From: Polyangiaceae bacterium
Lineage (GTDB): Bacteria; Myxococcota_A; Polyangia; Polyangiales; Polyangiaceae
Length of the DNA stretch: 60,435 nucleotides
Direction of reading: 5' to 3'
Assembly: GCA_009781005.1 (NCBI GenBank)
Contig: WQYX01000018.1
Location: 1 to 60,435 of the forward strand
Below the pieces are notes generated by a model. That model did no database searches, was not told the origin of the DNA, and saw only the letters and a program-made list of their open reading frames with translations. Positions 8,655 to 18,159 of the stretch are shown one piece after another. The position numbers and the translations under genes were made by a program. Each line of letters starts with the position of its first letter. Positions within the stretch are counted from its first letter, which is position 1.

Positions 8655-9532
8655 TCAAGCGAACGCAGACCGCGATCGCTCGACACCAAAACGTAAGCGG
8701 ACCTGGTCGGACGATCATCGTCGGCGACGTACATGGCTGCTCCGCGGAGCTCGAGACACTCCTCGATCGCGTCGCCTTTACGAGCGGTGATCGGCTCGTC
8801 TTCGTGGGCGACGTTCTCGCGCGCGGACCCGACTCGCTTGGCGTGCTCGACATCATTCGTCAAACGGGCGCCATCTTGGTTCGCGGCAACCATGAGCAGA
8901 AAGTCCTCGACGCGCGCGCTCCGGACAGACGCACATTTGCAGGCGCGCCGAGCGATCTTCACCGCGCGATCGCGCGCACCCTGAGACCCGTGGACTGGTC
9001 GCTGCTCGAGTCGTCGCCCGTGCACGTCGCCTTCAACGAACACGAGCTCGTGGTCGTGCACGCAGGTGTCGTCCCTGGGACCGCGCTCGAGCACCAGGAC
9101 TTCGAGACCATGATGCGCATTCGCACCATCGCTCTAAACCGCTTTCAAGTTGACGCGAGGTCGAGGCGGGGCCGAGGAGCGGACCGGAACAGCCTTAGTA
9201 TGGCTTTGAGGACCGCACCGCAGGCCCCAACGATGAGATCGCGGCAAATCGAAAGCGGTAACGTGCTGTGGGGGACACGATGGGTAGGTCCTCCGCATAT
9301 CGTCTTCGGTCACAACGCGGCGCCGGGATTGCAGCTTCATCCGTGGGCCACGGGGCTCGATACCGGATGTGTCTACGGCGGAAGACTCACCGCGCTCGTT
9401 CTTGGTGCGGGCCGCAAAGTACCTCGCGATCTCGCTGCGCGAAGGGCGCTGCTCGTGTCCGTGCCTGCGAGACGCGTGTGGCACGTACCCGACAAATCAC
9501 GCAGCGCCGTCACGCAGGGGGATCGAGCATGA
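8642..9532 (+). CDS. ApaH/PP2A-like metallophosphatase carrying an in-frame palindromic insert
   Basis: A calcineurin-like phosphoesterase of 296 residues. The metal-site motifs are all present: GDVHG at 28-32, GDVLARGPDSLG, GNHE, VVHAGVV and VFGHNA. The end, GLDTGCVYGGRLTAL, is typical of symmetrical Ap4A hydrolase and protein-phosphatase-like enzymes. Between HAGVV and the WG...VFGH segment, about 41 residues (roughly 166-206) are encoded by a palindromic repeat copy (9138-9259). They are Arg-rich and unlike the family. The frame is correct on both sides, so the gene is not broken. I chose GTG 8642, overlapping the glgC end; TTG 8651 is an alternative. The stop overlaps the prmA start (ATGA). 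Substrate is unknown. Confidence 0.85.
   Translation: MAPLIKRTQTAIARHQNVSGPGRTIIVGDVHGCSAELETLLDRVAFTSGDRLVFVGDVLARGPDSLGVLDIIRQTGAILVRGNHEQKVLDARAPDRRTFAGAPSDLHRAIARTLRPVDWSLLESSPVHVAFNEHELVVVHAGVVPGTALEHQDFETMMRIRTIALNRFQVDARSRRGRGADRNSLSMALRTAPQAPTMRSRQIESGNVLWGTRWVGPPHIVFGHNAAPGLQLHPWATGLDTGCVYGGRLTALVLGAGRKVPRDLAARRALLVSVPARRVWHVPDKSRSAVTQGDRA
9138..9259 (+). repeat. Palindromic element copy A (122 bp), inserted in a coding sequence
   Basis: It begins ACCGCTTTCAAGTTGACG and ends with the near inverted complement CGGCAAATCGAAAGCGGT. The two halves form one imperfect hairpin of about 55-60 bases per arm with a short loop (AGCC-TTAGTAT-GGCT). It is about 97% identical to copy C at 53191-53311 in reverse complement, with a few substitutions and one length difference. 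It lies wholly inside the ApaH-like gene and is read through in frame. Several of its frames are free of stops, which would tolerate insertion into genes. It encodes no protein of its own and would need trans-acting mobilisation. Confidence 0.85.
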
Positions 9533-10380
9533 CGCGCTACCCGTTCGTTCATCTCGACGTCTTGCCCGAAGACGTAGACGAGATGAGCTCCCTTCTTTTC
9601 GATCTCGGCGCAAACGGCGTGGAAGAGCGGGACGAGACCACACTCGAGAAGAACGCGAAGGCCGGCAAGATCACGCTCGTCGCAAGCTTCGACACGCAAC
9701 GAGAGGCGGAGATCGCGATCGACCAAATCGCATCATCGATGTCGCCGCGTTACCAAGAAGTCGTGGGCGACGGGTGGCGCGACGCATGGAAGGAGCACTT
9801 CAAACCGTACGCGCTCGCGCGAGGACTCATCGTGCGTCCGCCGTGGGAGACTTACGAAGCGCAAGCCGGCGACAAAGTGCTCGTGCTCGAACCGGGGCGC
9901 GCGTTCGGCACGGGTCTTCACGAGACAACGCGCCTGGTCGCGCAGGCCATGCAACAGCACGAAAGCGATCTCGCCGGGGCAACGGTGCTCGACGTCGGCT
10001 GCGGAAGCGGCGTCCTCGCGCTCGCCGCTCTTGCGCTCGGTGCGAAGCGTGCAATCTGCATCGATATCGATCAGGAGGCCGTCCACGTGACACGCGAGAA
10101 CGCAGCGCGCAACGCCTTCGAAGATCGCGTCGAGGCGAGCACGACGCCGATCGAACGAGTTTCTCTCGTCTCGCCCGTCGTGCTCGCGAACATCGAAGCG
10201 CACGTGCTCATCCCCATGGCCGCACAACTCAAGAAGCACGTTGCTCCGGGCGGCCTGCTCCTGCTCTCCGGAGTCCTCGTCACGCAGCGGAGTGACGTTC
10301 TCTCCGCTTACGCCGACATGGACCTCGTGGCCGATCCCTCCGCGGGCGAATGGATTCTGCTCGCGTTACGCAAGCGATGA
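9529..10380 (+). CDS. prmA: Ribosomal protein L11 methyltransferase
   Basis: Methylates ribosomal protein L11 using S-adenosylmethionine. The 283-residue protein has a PrmA-type N-terminal domain (substrate recognition), then WKEHFKPYALARGLIVRPPWE, the family segment GRAFGTGLHETTRL and the SAM-binding motif VLDVGCGSGVLALAAL near residue 150. ANIEAH stands where an N/D-P-P-Y-like motif is usual. The ATG at 9529 overlaps the stop of the upstream phosphatase (ATGA) and has a purine-rich ribosome site (AGGGGGA). It overlaps rsmE downstream in the same way, so the genes are translationally coupled. Confidence 0.92.
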   Translation: MTRYPFVHLDVLPEDVDEMSSLLFDLGANGVEERDETTLEKNAKAGKITLVASFDTQREAEIAIDQIASSMSPRYQEVVGDGWRDAWKEHFKPYALARGLIVRPPWETYEAQAGDKVLVLEPGRAFGTGLHETTRLVAQAMQQHESDLAGATVLDVGCGSGVLALAALALGAKRAICIDIDQEAVHVTRENAARNAFEDRVEASTTPIERVSLVSPVVLANIEAHVLIPMAAQLKKHVAPGGLLLLSGVLVTQRSDVLSAYADMDLVADPSAGEWILLALRKR

Positions 10381-11144
10381 GAGTGCGGGTGCCACTACCT
10401 GACCTTCTGCCGGGGCTCCGCGCACTCGAAGCGGACGCGTCGCATTACCTTTGCCGCGTGCTCCGACTTCGCGACGGTGACGCGTTCGTTGCATTCGATC
10501 CGGATGCACACGTCGAGGCAAATGCGTGCATCATGCAGACGTCCGAAACGAGCGCCGTGGTGTCGATCGGCGAGATCCGTGCAGCGCACGTCGTGGCAGG
10601 CGCGCCGCTTTCGCTCGTGTACGCGCTCGCAAAGGGCAACAAGGTAGACGCCGTTGTCCGCGACGCGACCGAGCTCGGCGCCACCAACGTCATCCTCGCA
10701 CGCACGGATCGCTCGGTGATCAAGGCGGACGAAGAGCGCACGCGGAACAAGCTTGCACGGCTTCGACGGATTGCCGAGCAAGCCGCGCGGCAATGCGGGC
10801 GCGCCGATCCACCGGGCGTGGACGGCGTGTTCGACTGGGACGGCGCGCTCGCGCACGCCGCAACGATCGCGGAGGCACGTTACTGCCTCGACGTGCGCGC
10901 GAACACGGAGCTCGGACCGGCGCTCGTTCACGACGTTGCGCACATGCGATCGATCACAGTTGCGATCGGTCCCGAAGGAGGTCTTACCGATCGCGAAGTG
11001 GACGAGGCGCGCAAGCACGGCTTCGTGATCGCGTCACTCGGCCGCTTCGTCCTGCGCACGGAGACCGTGGCCGCCGCCGTGCTCGGCGCCATCCGCGTGT
11101 TGTCCTACCAGACCTCGCAGCGGTTTTTGCGCATCATTGGTTGA
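10377..11144 (+). CDS. rsmE: 16S rRNA (uracil-1498-N3)-methyltransferase
   Basis: Methylates U1498 of 16S rRNA. The 255-residue protein has an N-terminal PUA-like part (HYLCRVLRLRDGDAFVAFD) followed by the trefoil-knot SPOUT domain. The latter includes ALAKGNKVDAVVRDATELGA, EQAARQCGRADPP, the SAM-loop segment IGPEGGLTDREVDEA and LGRFVLRTETVAAAVL. Those motifs are specific for RsmE. The start ATG overlaps the prmA stop. The 3' end overlaps the convergent metallopeptidase gene by 40 bases. Confidence 0.94.
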   Translation: MRVRVPLPDLLPGLRALEADASHYLCRVLRLRDGDAFVAFDPDAHVEANACIMQTSETSAVVSIGEIRAAHVVAGAPLSLVYALAKGNKVDAVVRDATELGATNVILARTDRSVIKADEERTRNKLARLRRIAEQAARQCGRADPPGVDGVFDWDGALAHAATIAEARYCLDVRANTELGPALVHDVAHMRSITVAIGPEGGLTDREVDEARKHGFVIASLGRFVLRTETVAAAVLGAIRVLSYQTSQRFLRIIG

Positions 11145-13186
11145 CCGGGCTTGCACGAAAATGCCTGCGCAAACTCGGGTGTGTTCGACAGGGGCCCGTT
11201 GACTCGGAAGTTCGGCGGCGAGTGAGGATTCGTTGCGACGAGATGGCGGAGTGCTTCATCACGAAGTTTTCCGCACCAGCCTTGCGCAAAGCCGAGGAAA
11301 AATTGTTGCTCGGGCGTGAAATCACTCGTGCCGCCCGCACCGACCTTGTTCTTCATGGCGCGATACGCGAGCTTGACGCCGCCGAGATCGGCAATGTTCT
11401 CGCCGAGCGTAAGCTGGCCGTTCATGTGGACGTCGCCGAGCACGGTGTACGAATTGAATTGCTCTTTCACGCACGCCGCGCGTCTATCGAATTCCGCGTT
11501 CACCGCCTCTGACCACCAATCTTTGAGATTGCCATTTGCATCGAATTGGCGCCCCTCGTCGTCGAATCCGTGCGTGAGCTCATGACCCATGACCGTGCCA
11601 ATACCACCGTAGTTCGCGGTCATGGGCGAAGTGTTTGCGTAAAACGGCGGTTGCAGGATGCCCGCCGGAAACACCATCTCGTTGAGCTGCGCATCGTAAT
11701 ATGCGTTCACCGTTGGAGGGCTCATTTGCCACTCGGCGCGGTCGACGGGTTTGCCGATTTTGCTCAGTTGCCGCCGGTACTCGAAGGCAGTCGAACGCAT
11801 CTTGTTGCCAAGGTAGTCGTCGCGCGAAATCGTAAGTGCGTCGTAGTTTCGCCACGTGTCGGGATAGGCAATCTTGTTTGCAATTTTGCCAAGCTTCAAA
11901 AACGCGCTCTTACGTGTTGGCTCATCCATCCACGTGATGGCTTCAAGGTTATGGTGCATCGAGTCTTCGATCGCCTGCACCATGCCGACGACCGTTGACT
12001 TGCCCTCGGCGCCGAGCGTTTTGTGCACGAACGGCCGTCCGAGTGCCTCGCCCATCGCCCTGTCAATGGTACGTACGCATCGTTTCCATCGCGGTGGAAG
12101 GCTCTCGGTGCCAACGAGGATCCTCTTCCACGCGAAGTTTTCGTTCACGAAGGGCTGCGAAAGCTCGTCGGCCGCGCTGCGCAACGCATGCCATCGCAAA
12201 TACATTTTCCAATCGGCAATCGAAACTTTGCCGCGGATCATCGCGCCAACTTCGCGCATGAACTCGGGCTGCGCCACGATAAAGGTCGCAACGTCCTTGG
12301 CCCCCGCACCTTCGAGCCATTCTGGCCACGCCATGCCAGGTGCCTTCTTGCCGAGATCGGCGCGCGTTGCGCGGTGGTTGATCTTCTTCGGCTCACGCCG
12401 GTCTTCCTTCGACATCCACGCACGCGCAAGCATGGTTTCGATCTTCAGTACGGTGTGGGCCGATAGCTTCGCCTTCGTCTCGGATTCGCCTAGAAGCCGC
12501 ATCATGTTCGTCACGTGCGCCTCGTACTTGGAGCGAAGCTCGGACATCTTCGGCGTCGTGTCCGTGTAGTACTCACGCTCGGGCATCCCGAGTCCGCTTT
12601 GCCAGAACATGCCGATGACCTGCGTGGCGTCGTCGAAGTCTTGCGACGACATGAGGTCGACGACCATCGGCAAACCTTCGACCTGCGATTTTCCGAGCCA
12701 GCGCGTGAGCGACGCGGAGTCCTTGATCGCGTCGATGGATTTGAGCACGGGTTCGAGCGGCCTGATTCCCGCTTGGTCAATCACGCCCTCATCCATGCAT
12801 GCAGCGTAGAAATCGCCGAGCTGTTTGGCATATGGTTCATTCAGATTCTCGCCCTTCGCATAGCCCTCGAGAATGCCTTTCAGAATCTCCTCGTTGCGAT
12901 CGCGAATCACGCTGAAGCTTCGATACCAAGTGGGCTCGTGCGCCGGGATATTCGTCGTCTTGATCCAATTCCCGCATGCATATTGGTAAAAGTCATCGCA
13001 AGGCGCGACCGTTGGATCGAGCGCATTCTTGTCTACTCCGGAAGCCGCTGGCGCGCTCGGCTCTCCGGCGGGCGGCGGTGATACGGGAGCCGCCGTCACG
13101 GGCGGGACGGGTGTGCTCGGCGCGCGATCTCGACCACCGCACGCGAAGACGAGAATGGGCATAGCGACGAAGAGGAGACGATGCAT
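11105..13186 (-). CDS. M13 family (neprilysin/PepO-like) metallopeptidase lipoprotein
   Basis: A zinc endopeptidase of 693 residues. The N-terminus has a signal peptide with lipobox VFAC, then a Pro/Ala-rich linker, so it is likely membrane-anchored outside the cytoplasm. The M13 N-domain follows (PCDDFYQYACGNW). The catalytic zinc motif HELTH is at about residues 535-539 in VMGHELTHGFDDEG, with the third ligand in GENIADLGG, and the protein ends with CEVW as in the family. Length fits M13 peptidases (about 670-700). ATG 13186 gives a proper signal peptide; GTG 13192 would add two residues. Its 3' end overlaps rsmE. Confidence 0.93.
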   Translation of the reverse strand: MHRLLFVAMPILVFACGGRDRAPSTPVPPVTAAPVSPPPAGEPSAPAASGVDKNALDPTVAPCDDFYQYACGNWIKTTNIPAHEPTWYRSFSVIRDRNEEILKGILEGYAKGENLNEPYAKQLGDFYAACMDEGVIDQAGIRPLEPVLKSIDAIKDSASLTRWLGKSQVEGLPMVVDLMSSQDFDDATQVIGMFWQSGLGMPEREYYTDTTPKMSELRSKYEAHVTNMMRLLGESETKAKLSAHTVLKIETMLARAWMSKEDRREPKKINHRATRADLGKKAPGMAWPEWLEGAGAKDVATFIVAQPEFMREVGAMIRGKVSIADWKMYLRWHALRSAADELSQPFVNENFAWKRILVGTESLPPRWKRCVRTIDRAMGEALGRPFVHKTLGAEGKSTVVGMVQAIEDSMHHNLEAITWMDEPTRKSAFLKLGKIANKIAYPDTWRNYDALTISRDDYLGNKMRSTAFEYRRQLSKIGKPVDRAEWQMSPPTVNAYYDAQLNEMVFPAGILQPPFYANTSPMTANYGGIGTVMGHELTHGFDDEGRQFDANGNLKDWWSEAVNAEFDRRAACVKEQFNSYTVLGDVHMNGQLTLGENIADLGGVKLAYRAMKNKVGAGGTSDFTPEQQFFLGFAQGWCGKLRDEALRHLVATNPHSPPNFRVNGPLSNTPEFAQAFSCKPGQPMMRKNRCEVW

Positions 13187-13290
13187 GATCACGCGGATAT
13201 GCCTCTATCGAGACCACACCGCAAACAAAGAATCGAGCGGGTTCTTGTCGCATGCCGAGAACGGCGTGCTGCGGTGTATCCTGGCCAACG

Positions 13291-14826
13291 ATGCTCGAGC
13301 GAATTGCCCTTCATCAGACCCGCCTGCGCACGCCCGGTCTGAGCCTCGACGGCAAGGGCGTTGCTCTTGGTGGCAAGGGGCTCGTTCTGCTGCCTTCGCT
13401 CGATCGCCTGGTGGCGTGGCTCGCCGTCTACACGCGCGAACACTCGCTCGAAGATCTCATGGCCAGCCTGCAGATCGACGTCGTCAAGAGCAGGCTCGAC
13501 ACGCGCGAAATCACCCTGTCGTTCACCGCCGAATCGAGCGACCGCATGGATCGCATCGCAGAAACTGCGCGCCTCGTGGGCGGTTTCACCTTCACGGGGA
13601 CGAGTCGCCACTTCGTAGAGTACCGCGATGCTGCCGCCCCTTTTGGTTACGACGCGACCGAGCTCATCTCCACGGACGCAACGCTCGTCCTCTACCATGA
13701 TCGTTTTACGCAGGTGTATCAGGCCGACAAGAGCGTCGAACTTCGCTCGCTGCTCTTGCGTCTGATGCCGCACGTCGACCCTTCAACGAACGACGAAGAC
13801 GGACCTCGCATCATCGTTGCCGAACAAGGTCTCGGCCCCGCGCTCATCCACTACTTCGTGCGCTCGCGCGTCGACGGTGAAGTTTCTGTCGGCGAATGGC
13901 CGCCGCAGAGCGCCTTCGATGACAGCCCCGTGCGCCGCTACGTCATGCGCATCCCCGAATTGCCAAAGCGCATGCGACCGCTCATGGCCAAAACTCCAGG
14001 GATCACCACATTTCTGCCGGTGAGTCCGGGTGCCGCTGTCGAGATTGGATATCGTCATCCGGTTTCGCTCCGTGCTTGCCCGGTGTTCGATCCAAACGGC
14101 CTCGTGCTCTTGCGCGGGCGCGGCGACGACGCGTGGTCGCTCGACAAGACGCCTCAGATGGGCGATCTGCGCGCCTTTGCACGCGTGGAGCTGCGCACGG
14201 CAACGGCCGTCGACACGATCGATGCACTCCACACAGATGCCCCCGAGCCCGTGCGCGTGCCGCTCCGCATGGCCCCCTCCACCGCGCCGCCGCGCAACGT
14301 CACGGCAACGTGGATCGCATTGACGGAGCTTCCGCTCCTGCGGCGCATCGCATATGCGCTCGCACGCGAAACGATCCTTCAAACGCAGATCGCCATCACG
14401 AAAAAGGGAGTGCTTCTTCGTTCGCGCGGAGGCATCGAAGCTATCCCTCTCGGCACGTTCTTCGTCGAAATCCACCCGTCTCTCTACACGCCTGCGGGCT
14501 ACGACATCACGCCAGCAGTCGCACCCGAGATCGTGCACCGCGCGCTCGGCACGTCATCGTCGCAAGTCGTCTTCATCGACACGAACGCACGCGCGATCGC
14601 CGTCGACGAGACCGCGTTCGCTCCGCTCGAAGCAGCGCTGCTCGAGTCGCATGCGTGGGAGCCGCTCGTCGCGGAGTCGATCGAGCGCGCGCTCGAGGAG
14701 AGATTCGTCGATCTGAAACTCGAACCACTCAGCGTCTTCGCGTTGAATCAGCTCTCTCCGCCCAGCGCGCCCGAGCTCGAACCGCCGCCACCGGAAGCGC
14801 CACCAGATCCGTCACCAAGGACGTAA
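13291..14826 (+). CDS. Conserved protein of unknown function, first of a pair
   Basis: 511 residues, soluble, no signal peptide or membrane segment. I do not recognise a catalytic motif. The N-terminal third has alternating beta strands (TPGLSLDGKGVALGGKGLVLLP). The middle and C-terminal part contains a segment of the type LLRSRGGIEAIPLGTFF...TPAGYDITPAVAPEIV. This faintly recalls the accessory 'bpX' domains of MoxR-vWA ternary systems, a weak resemblance only. The tail is Pro/Glu-rich. Start at ATG 13291 (MLERIALHQ) is preferred over an upstream in-frame codon at 13252. It is followed after three bases by another unknown gene, so the two are probably co-expressed and may act together. Confidence 0.7.
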   Translation: MLERIALHQTRLRTPGLSLDGKGVALGGKGLVLLPSLDRLVAWLAVYTREHSLEDLMASLQIDVVKSRLDTREITLSFTAESSDRMDRIAETARLVGGFTFTGTSRHFVEYRDAAAPFGYDATELISTDATLVLYHDRFTQVYQADKSVELRSLLLRLMPHVDPSTNDEDGPRIIVAEQGLGPALIHYFVRSRVDGEVSVGEWPPQSAFDDSPVRRYVMRIPELPKRMRPLMAKTPGITTFLPVSPGAAVEIGYRHPVSLRACPVFDPNGLVLLRGRGDDAWSLDKTPQMGDLRAFARVELRTATAVDTIDALHTDAPEPVRVPLRMAPSTAPPRNVTATWIALTELPLLRRIAYALARETILQTQIAITKKGVLLRSRGGIEAIPLGTFFVEIHPSLYTPAGYDITPAVAPEIVHRALGTSSSQVVFIDTNARAIAVDETAFAPLEAALLESHAWEPLVAESIERALEERFVDLKLEPLSVFALNQLSPPSAPELEPPPPEAPPDPSPRT

Positions 14827-14829
14827 GGG

Positions 14830-15924
14830 ATGGCCAAGGCATCTCCTCAAGAACTCAGCGAACGCCTGTTTTCCAGTTTCCTCGCGCCGCTCGTGCTCGG
14901 CGGAACGGTGATCCCGAACAAGCCTCTCGGCGGCAAGAACGCACTCTCTATCGGCGACTTGGCCACTCCGTCGGATCCCGACGTGCTTTCGCAAGTAACG
15001 CTCGCACGCGTGCGGATCGCGCGAAGGCTCGCTGCCGTCGACACGCTCCGGCCCGCACCTTGCGGCAGCGAATGGGCGCTTGCTGCCATGCTGAATGATC
15101 TCGTTCAGGCAACGCACCCGGGGTTCAACGCGGCGTTCCGCAGAAGTAGCCCCAAACGCATCCTCACCATCATCAACGAAACGCTCGCCCGCATTCCACC
15201 GCCGGCAAACGTGGGCGAGGCATTGTCGCGGCACACGTGGCTCTCACGGATGTTCGAGATCACGCGCACGGACGTCGAAGTTCAATGGTGGACTGGGCAC
15301 GCGACCTTCCTCGGCACTGATCCGCCTTCCCGGCTGCTCGTGTGGCCCGAGGTACGCCGCGTGAAACAGATCCGAACGCCGCGAACCCTCATGGAGCTGC
15401 CCGCTCACGGCAGCGCGATCGACGCAGAAGTCTTTATGCGTGCAGTCTACAACTTCTTGCGCAAAACGCCGCTCACCGATCTCGCCACGTTGACGCGCCC
15501 CTTCCCCCGATTCGTCTGGACGCACGAGAACCTCGCGTTCGCCTCGACGCATGCAGGACGCACGTTGGCGCTGCGCGCATTCGCCGGGCTACCGAGAGAG
15601 ACCGTAGACGCGGCGCTCGGCCTCGCGACCAAGACGCTCTTTTCGGTCAGGGCAACGCGAGCCGTGTACACCGCGATCGACGTCTTGCGCGATCGCGTCT
15701 TGATGCTCGCAGTGCGACCAACGAGCGGCACCGATCCCTTGCGCGTCGAGGTCGATGACGATCGGGCCTGGACCATCAGCGCCGGTGCGATCGCCGCTCG
15801 CCATTGGATTGCGATGACGGAAGGCGGATTCGGCGAGGACGAACGACGCGAGATCTTGCGCGCTCTCGAACCTGCCGCCACATCGGTGACGGCGAAGCAG
15901 ATACAAACGCTATTATCAGCGTAA
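14830..15924 (+). CDS. Conserved protein of unknown function, second of a pair
   Basis: 364 residues, mostly alpha-helical by composition, with no signal peptide and no catalytic motif that I recognise. The start ATG at 14830 is three bases after the previous stop and has a purine-rich stretch (AAGGGA) in front. Notable segments are WWTGHATFLGTDPPSRLLVWPEVRRV and repeated Arg-rich helices. The base composition and codon use match the neighbours, so it is a resident gene. Function presumably depends on its partner at 13291. It converges with a lipoprotein gene 21 bases further on. Confidence 0.7.
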   Translation: MAKASPQELSERLFSSFLAPLVLGGTVIPNKPLGGKNALSIGDLATPSDPDVLSQVTLARVRIARRLAAVDTLRPAPCGSEWALAAMLNDLVQATHPGFNAAFRRSSPKRILTIINETLARIPPPANVGEALSRHTWLSRMFEITRTDVEVQWWTGHATFLGTDPPSRLLVWPEVRRVKQIRTPRTLMELPAHGSAIDAEVFMRAVYNFLRKTPLTDLATLTRPFPRFVWTHENLAFASTHAGRTLALRAFAGLPRETVDAALGLATKTLFSVRATRAVYTAIDVLRDRVLMLAVRPTSGTDPLRVEVDDDRAWTISAGAIAARHWIAMTEGGFGEDERREILRALEPAATSVTAKQIQTLLSA

Positions 15925-15945
15925 CTTGGCGTCGATGCGGCGCCA

Positions 15946-16653
15946 TCATCTGGCAGGAGGGTTCTTGAATGACACTTTCTGCGGCGCCGGCTCGAGCGTC
16001 TCCATCTTCTCGTATGTCATCACGCCGTTGGTCGGATCGGACACGATGCCGGTGGATGCCTTGGTGAAAGTAAATCCGTACTTGCCTGTGACCTTCACCT
16101 TTGCGCCGACCGCGGGAAGTGGGAACGGAACGGCAACGTCCCAGAGCTTGTCTTTCACGAGATCCTTGGTGGGATCCTTCACTTCTTTGAGCGCTCTGTA
16201 CCTCTCCATTGCGTCGTGGACGGCGGCGAAGTTGTTGGCCCAGCCGAGCACCCGAATGCGCGGCTTGTCGGCACCGGCATCTCTTTCGTCGGCGATATAA
16301 AACGACGGGATCTCCGCGACGCAGTCGTCTGCTTCCTTCTTGCCAACTCTGACGATCGCGCACGAGGGCGCGTCCGTGATGTTCTCCGCGACGATGTACC
16401 CCTGAATCGTGATGGACGTTTTCGTTACGTCCTTTTCGTGGAGACGCGAACGGAGCTGATGCGCGGCGCCCGCCACCGTAAATGCCTCGCCAACCTTGAT
16501 AGGTGGCAAGTTCAATTTTTCCGGCGGCGCTGGGAGCGAGGGTTTGCGGCCCGACCAAACTGGCGCGGGTTGGTACTGTTCGTCGGAATTTCCGCAGCCA
16601 AGTGAGAGGCCGGTAACGGCGATCGCAAAACCAAGACACAGCACGGTCCGCAT
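15946..16653 (-). CDS. Putative lipoprotein of unknown function
   Basis: 235 residues from ATG 16653 (238 if the in-frame upstream ATG at 16662 is used). A signal peptide ends in lipobox LSLGC. The mature protein has a Pro-rich linker and then a compact beta-rich domain (TSITIQGYIVAENI, VGAKVKVTGKYGFTF) that may adopt an OB-like fold. It includes two Cys in the pattern CAIVRVGKKEADDC. Outer-membrane or periplasmic location is inferred. It diverges from argG with about 106 bases between the starts, where both promoters must lie. Confidence 0.7.
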   Translation of the reverse strand: MRTVLCLGFAIAVTGLSLGCGNSDEQYQPAPVWSGRKPSLPAPPEKLNLPPIKVGEAFTVAGAAHQLRSRLHEKDVTKTSITIQGYIVAENITDAPSCAIVRVGKKEADDCVAEIPSFYIADERDAGADKPRIRVLGWANNFAAVHDAMERYRALKEVKDPTKDLVKDKLWDVAVPFPLPAVGAKVKVTGKYGFTFTKASTGIVSDPTNGVMTYEKMETLEPAPQKVSFKNPPAR

Positions 16654-16747
16654 GGGGCACAAGCCTTACCACGGACGAAATAAGGCGGACAAGGGTACTC
16701 TATTTCCTCTGGGCGCGTCACTCGACCAGCACGGCGCGCCGTGTTAG

Positions 16748-18094
<1,347 letters not shown>

Positions 18095-18159
18095 TTCGCG
18101 CGAAGATCGCGCGGTGGCGCTCGCGGGCGCGGGATTCAAGGTTAAGGTGGAGGAGCGTC

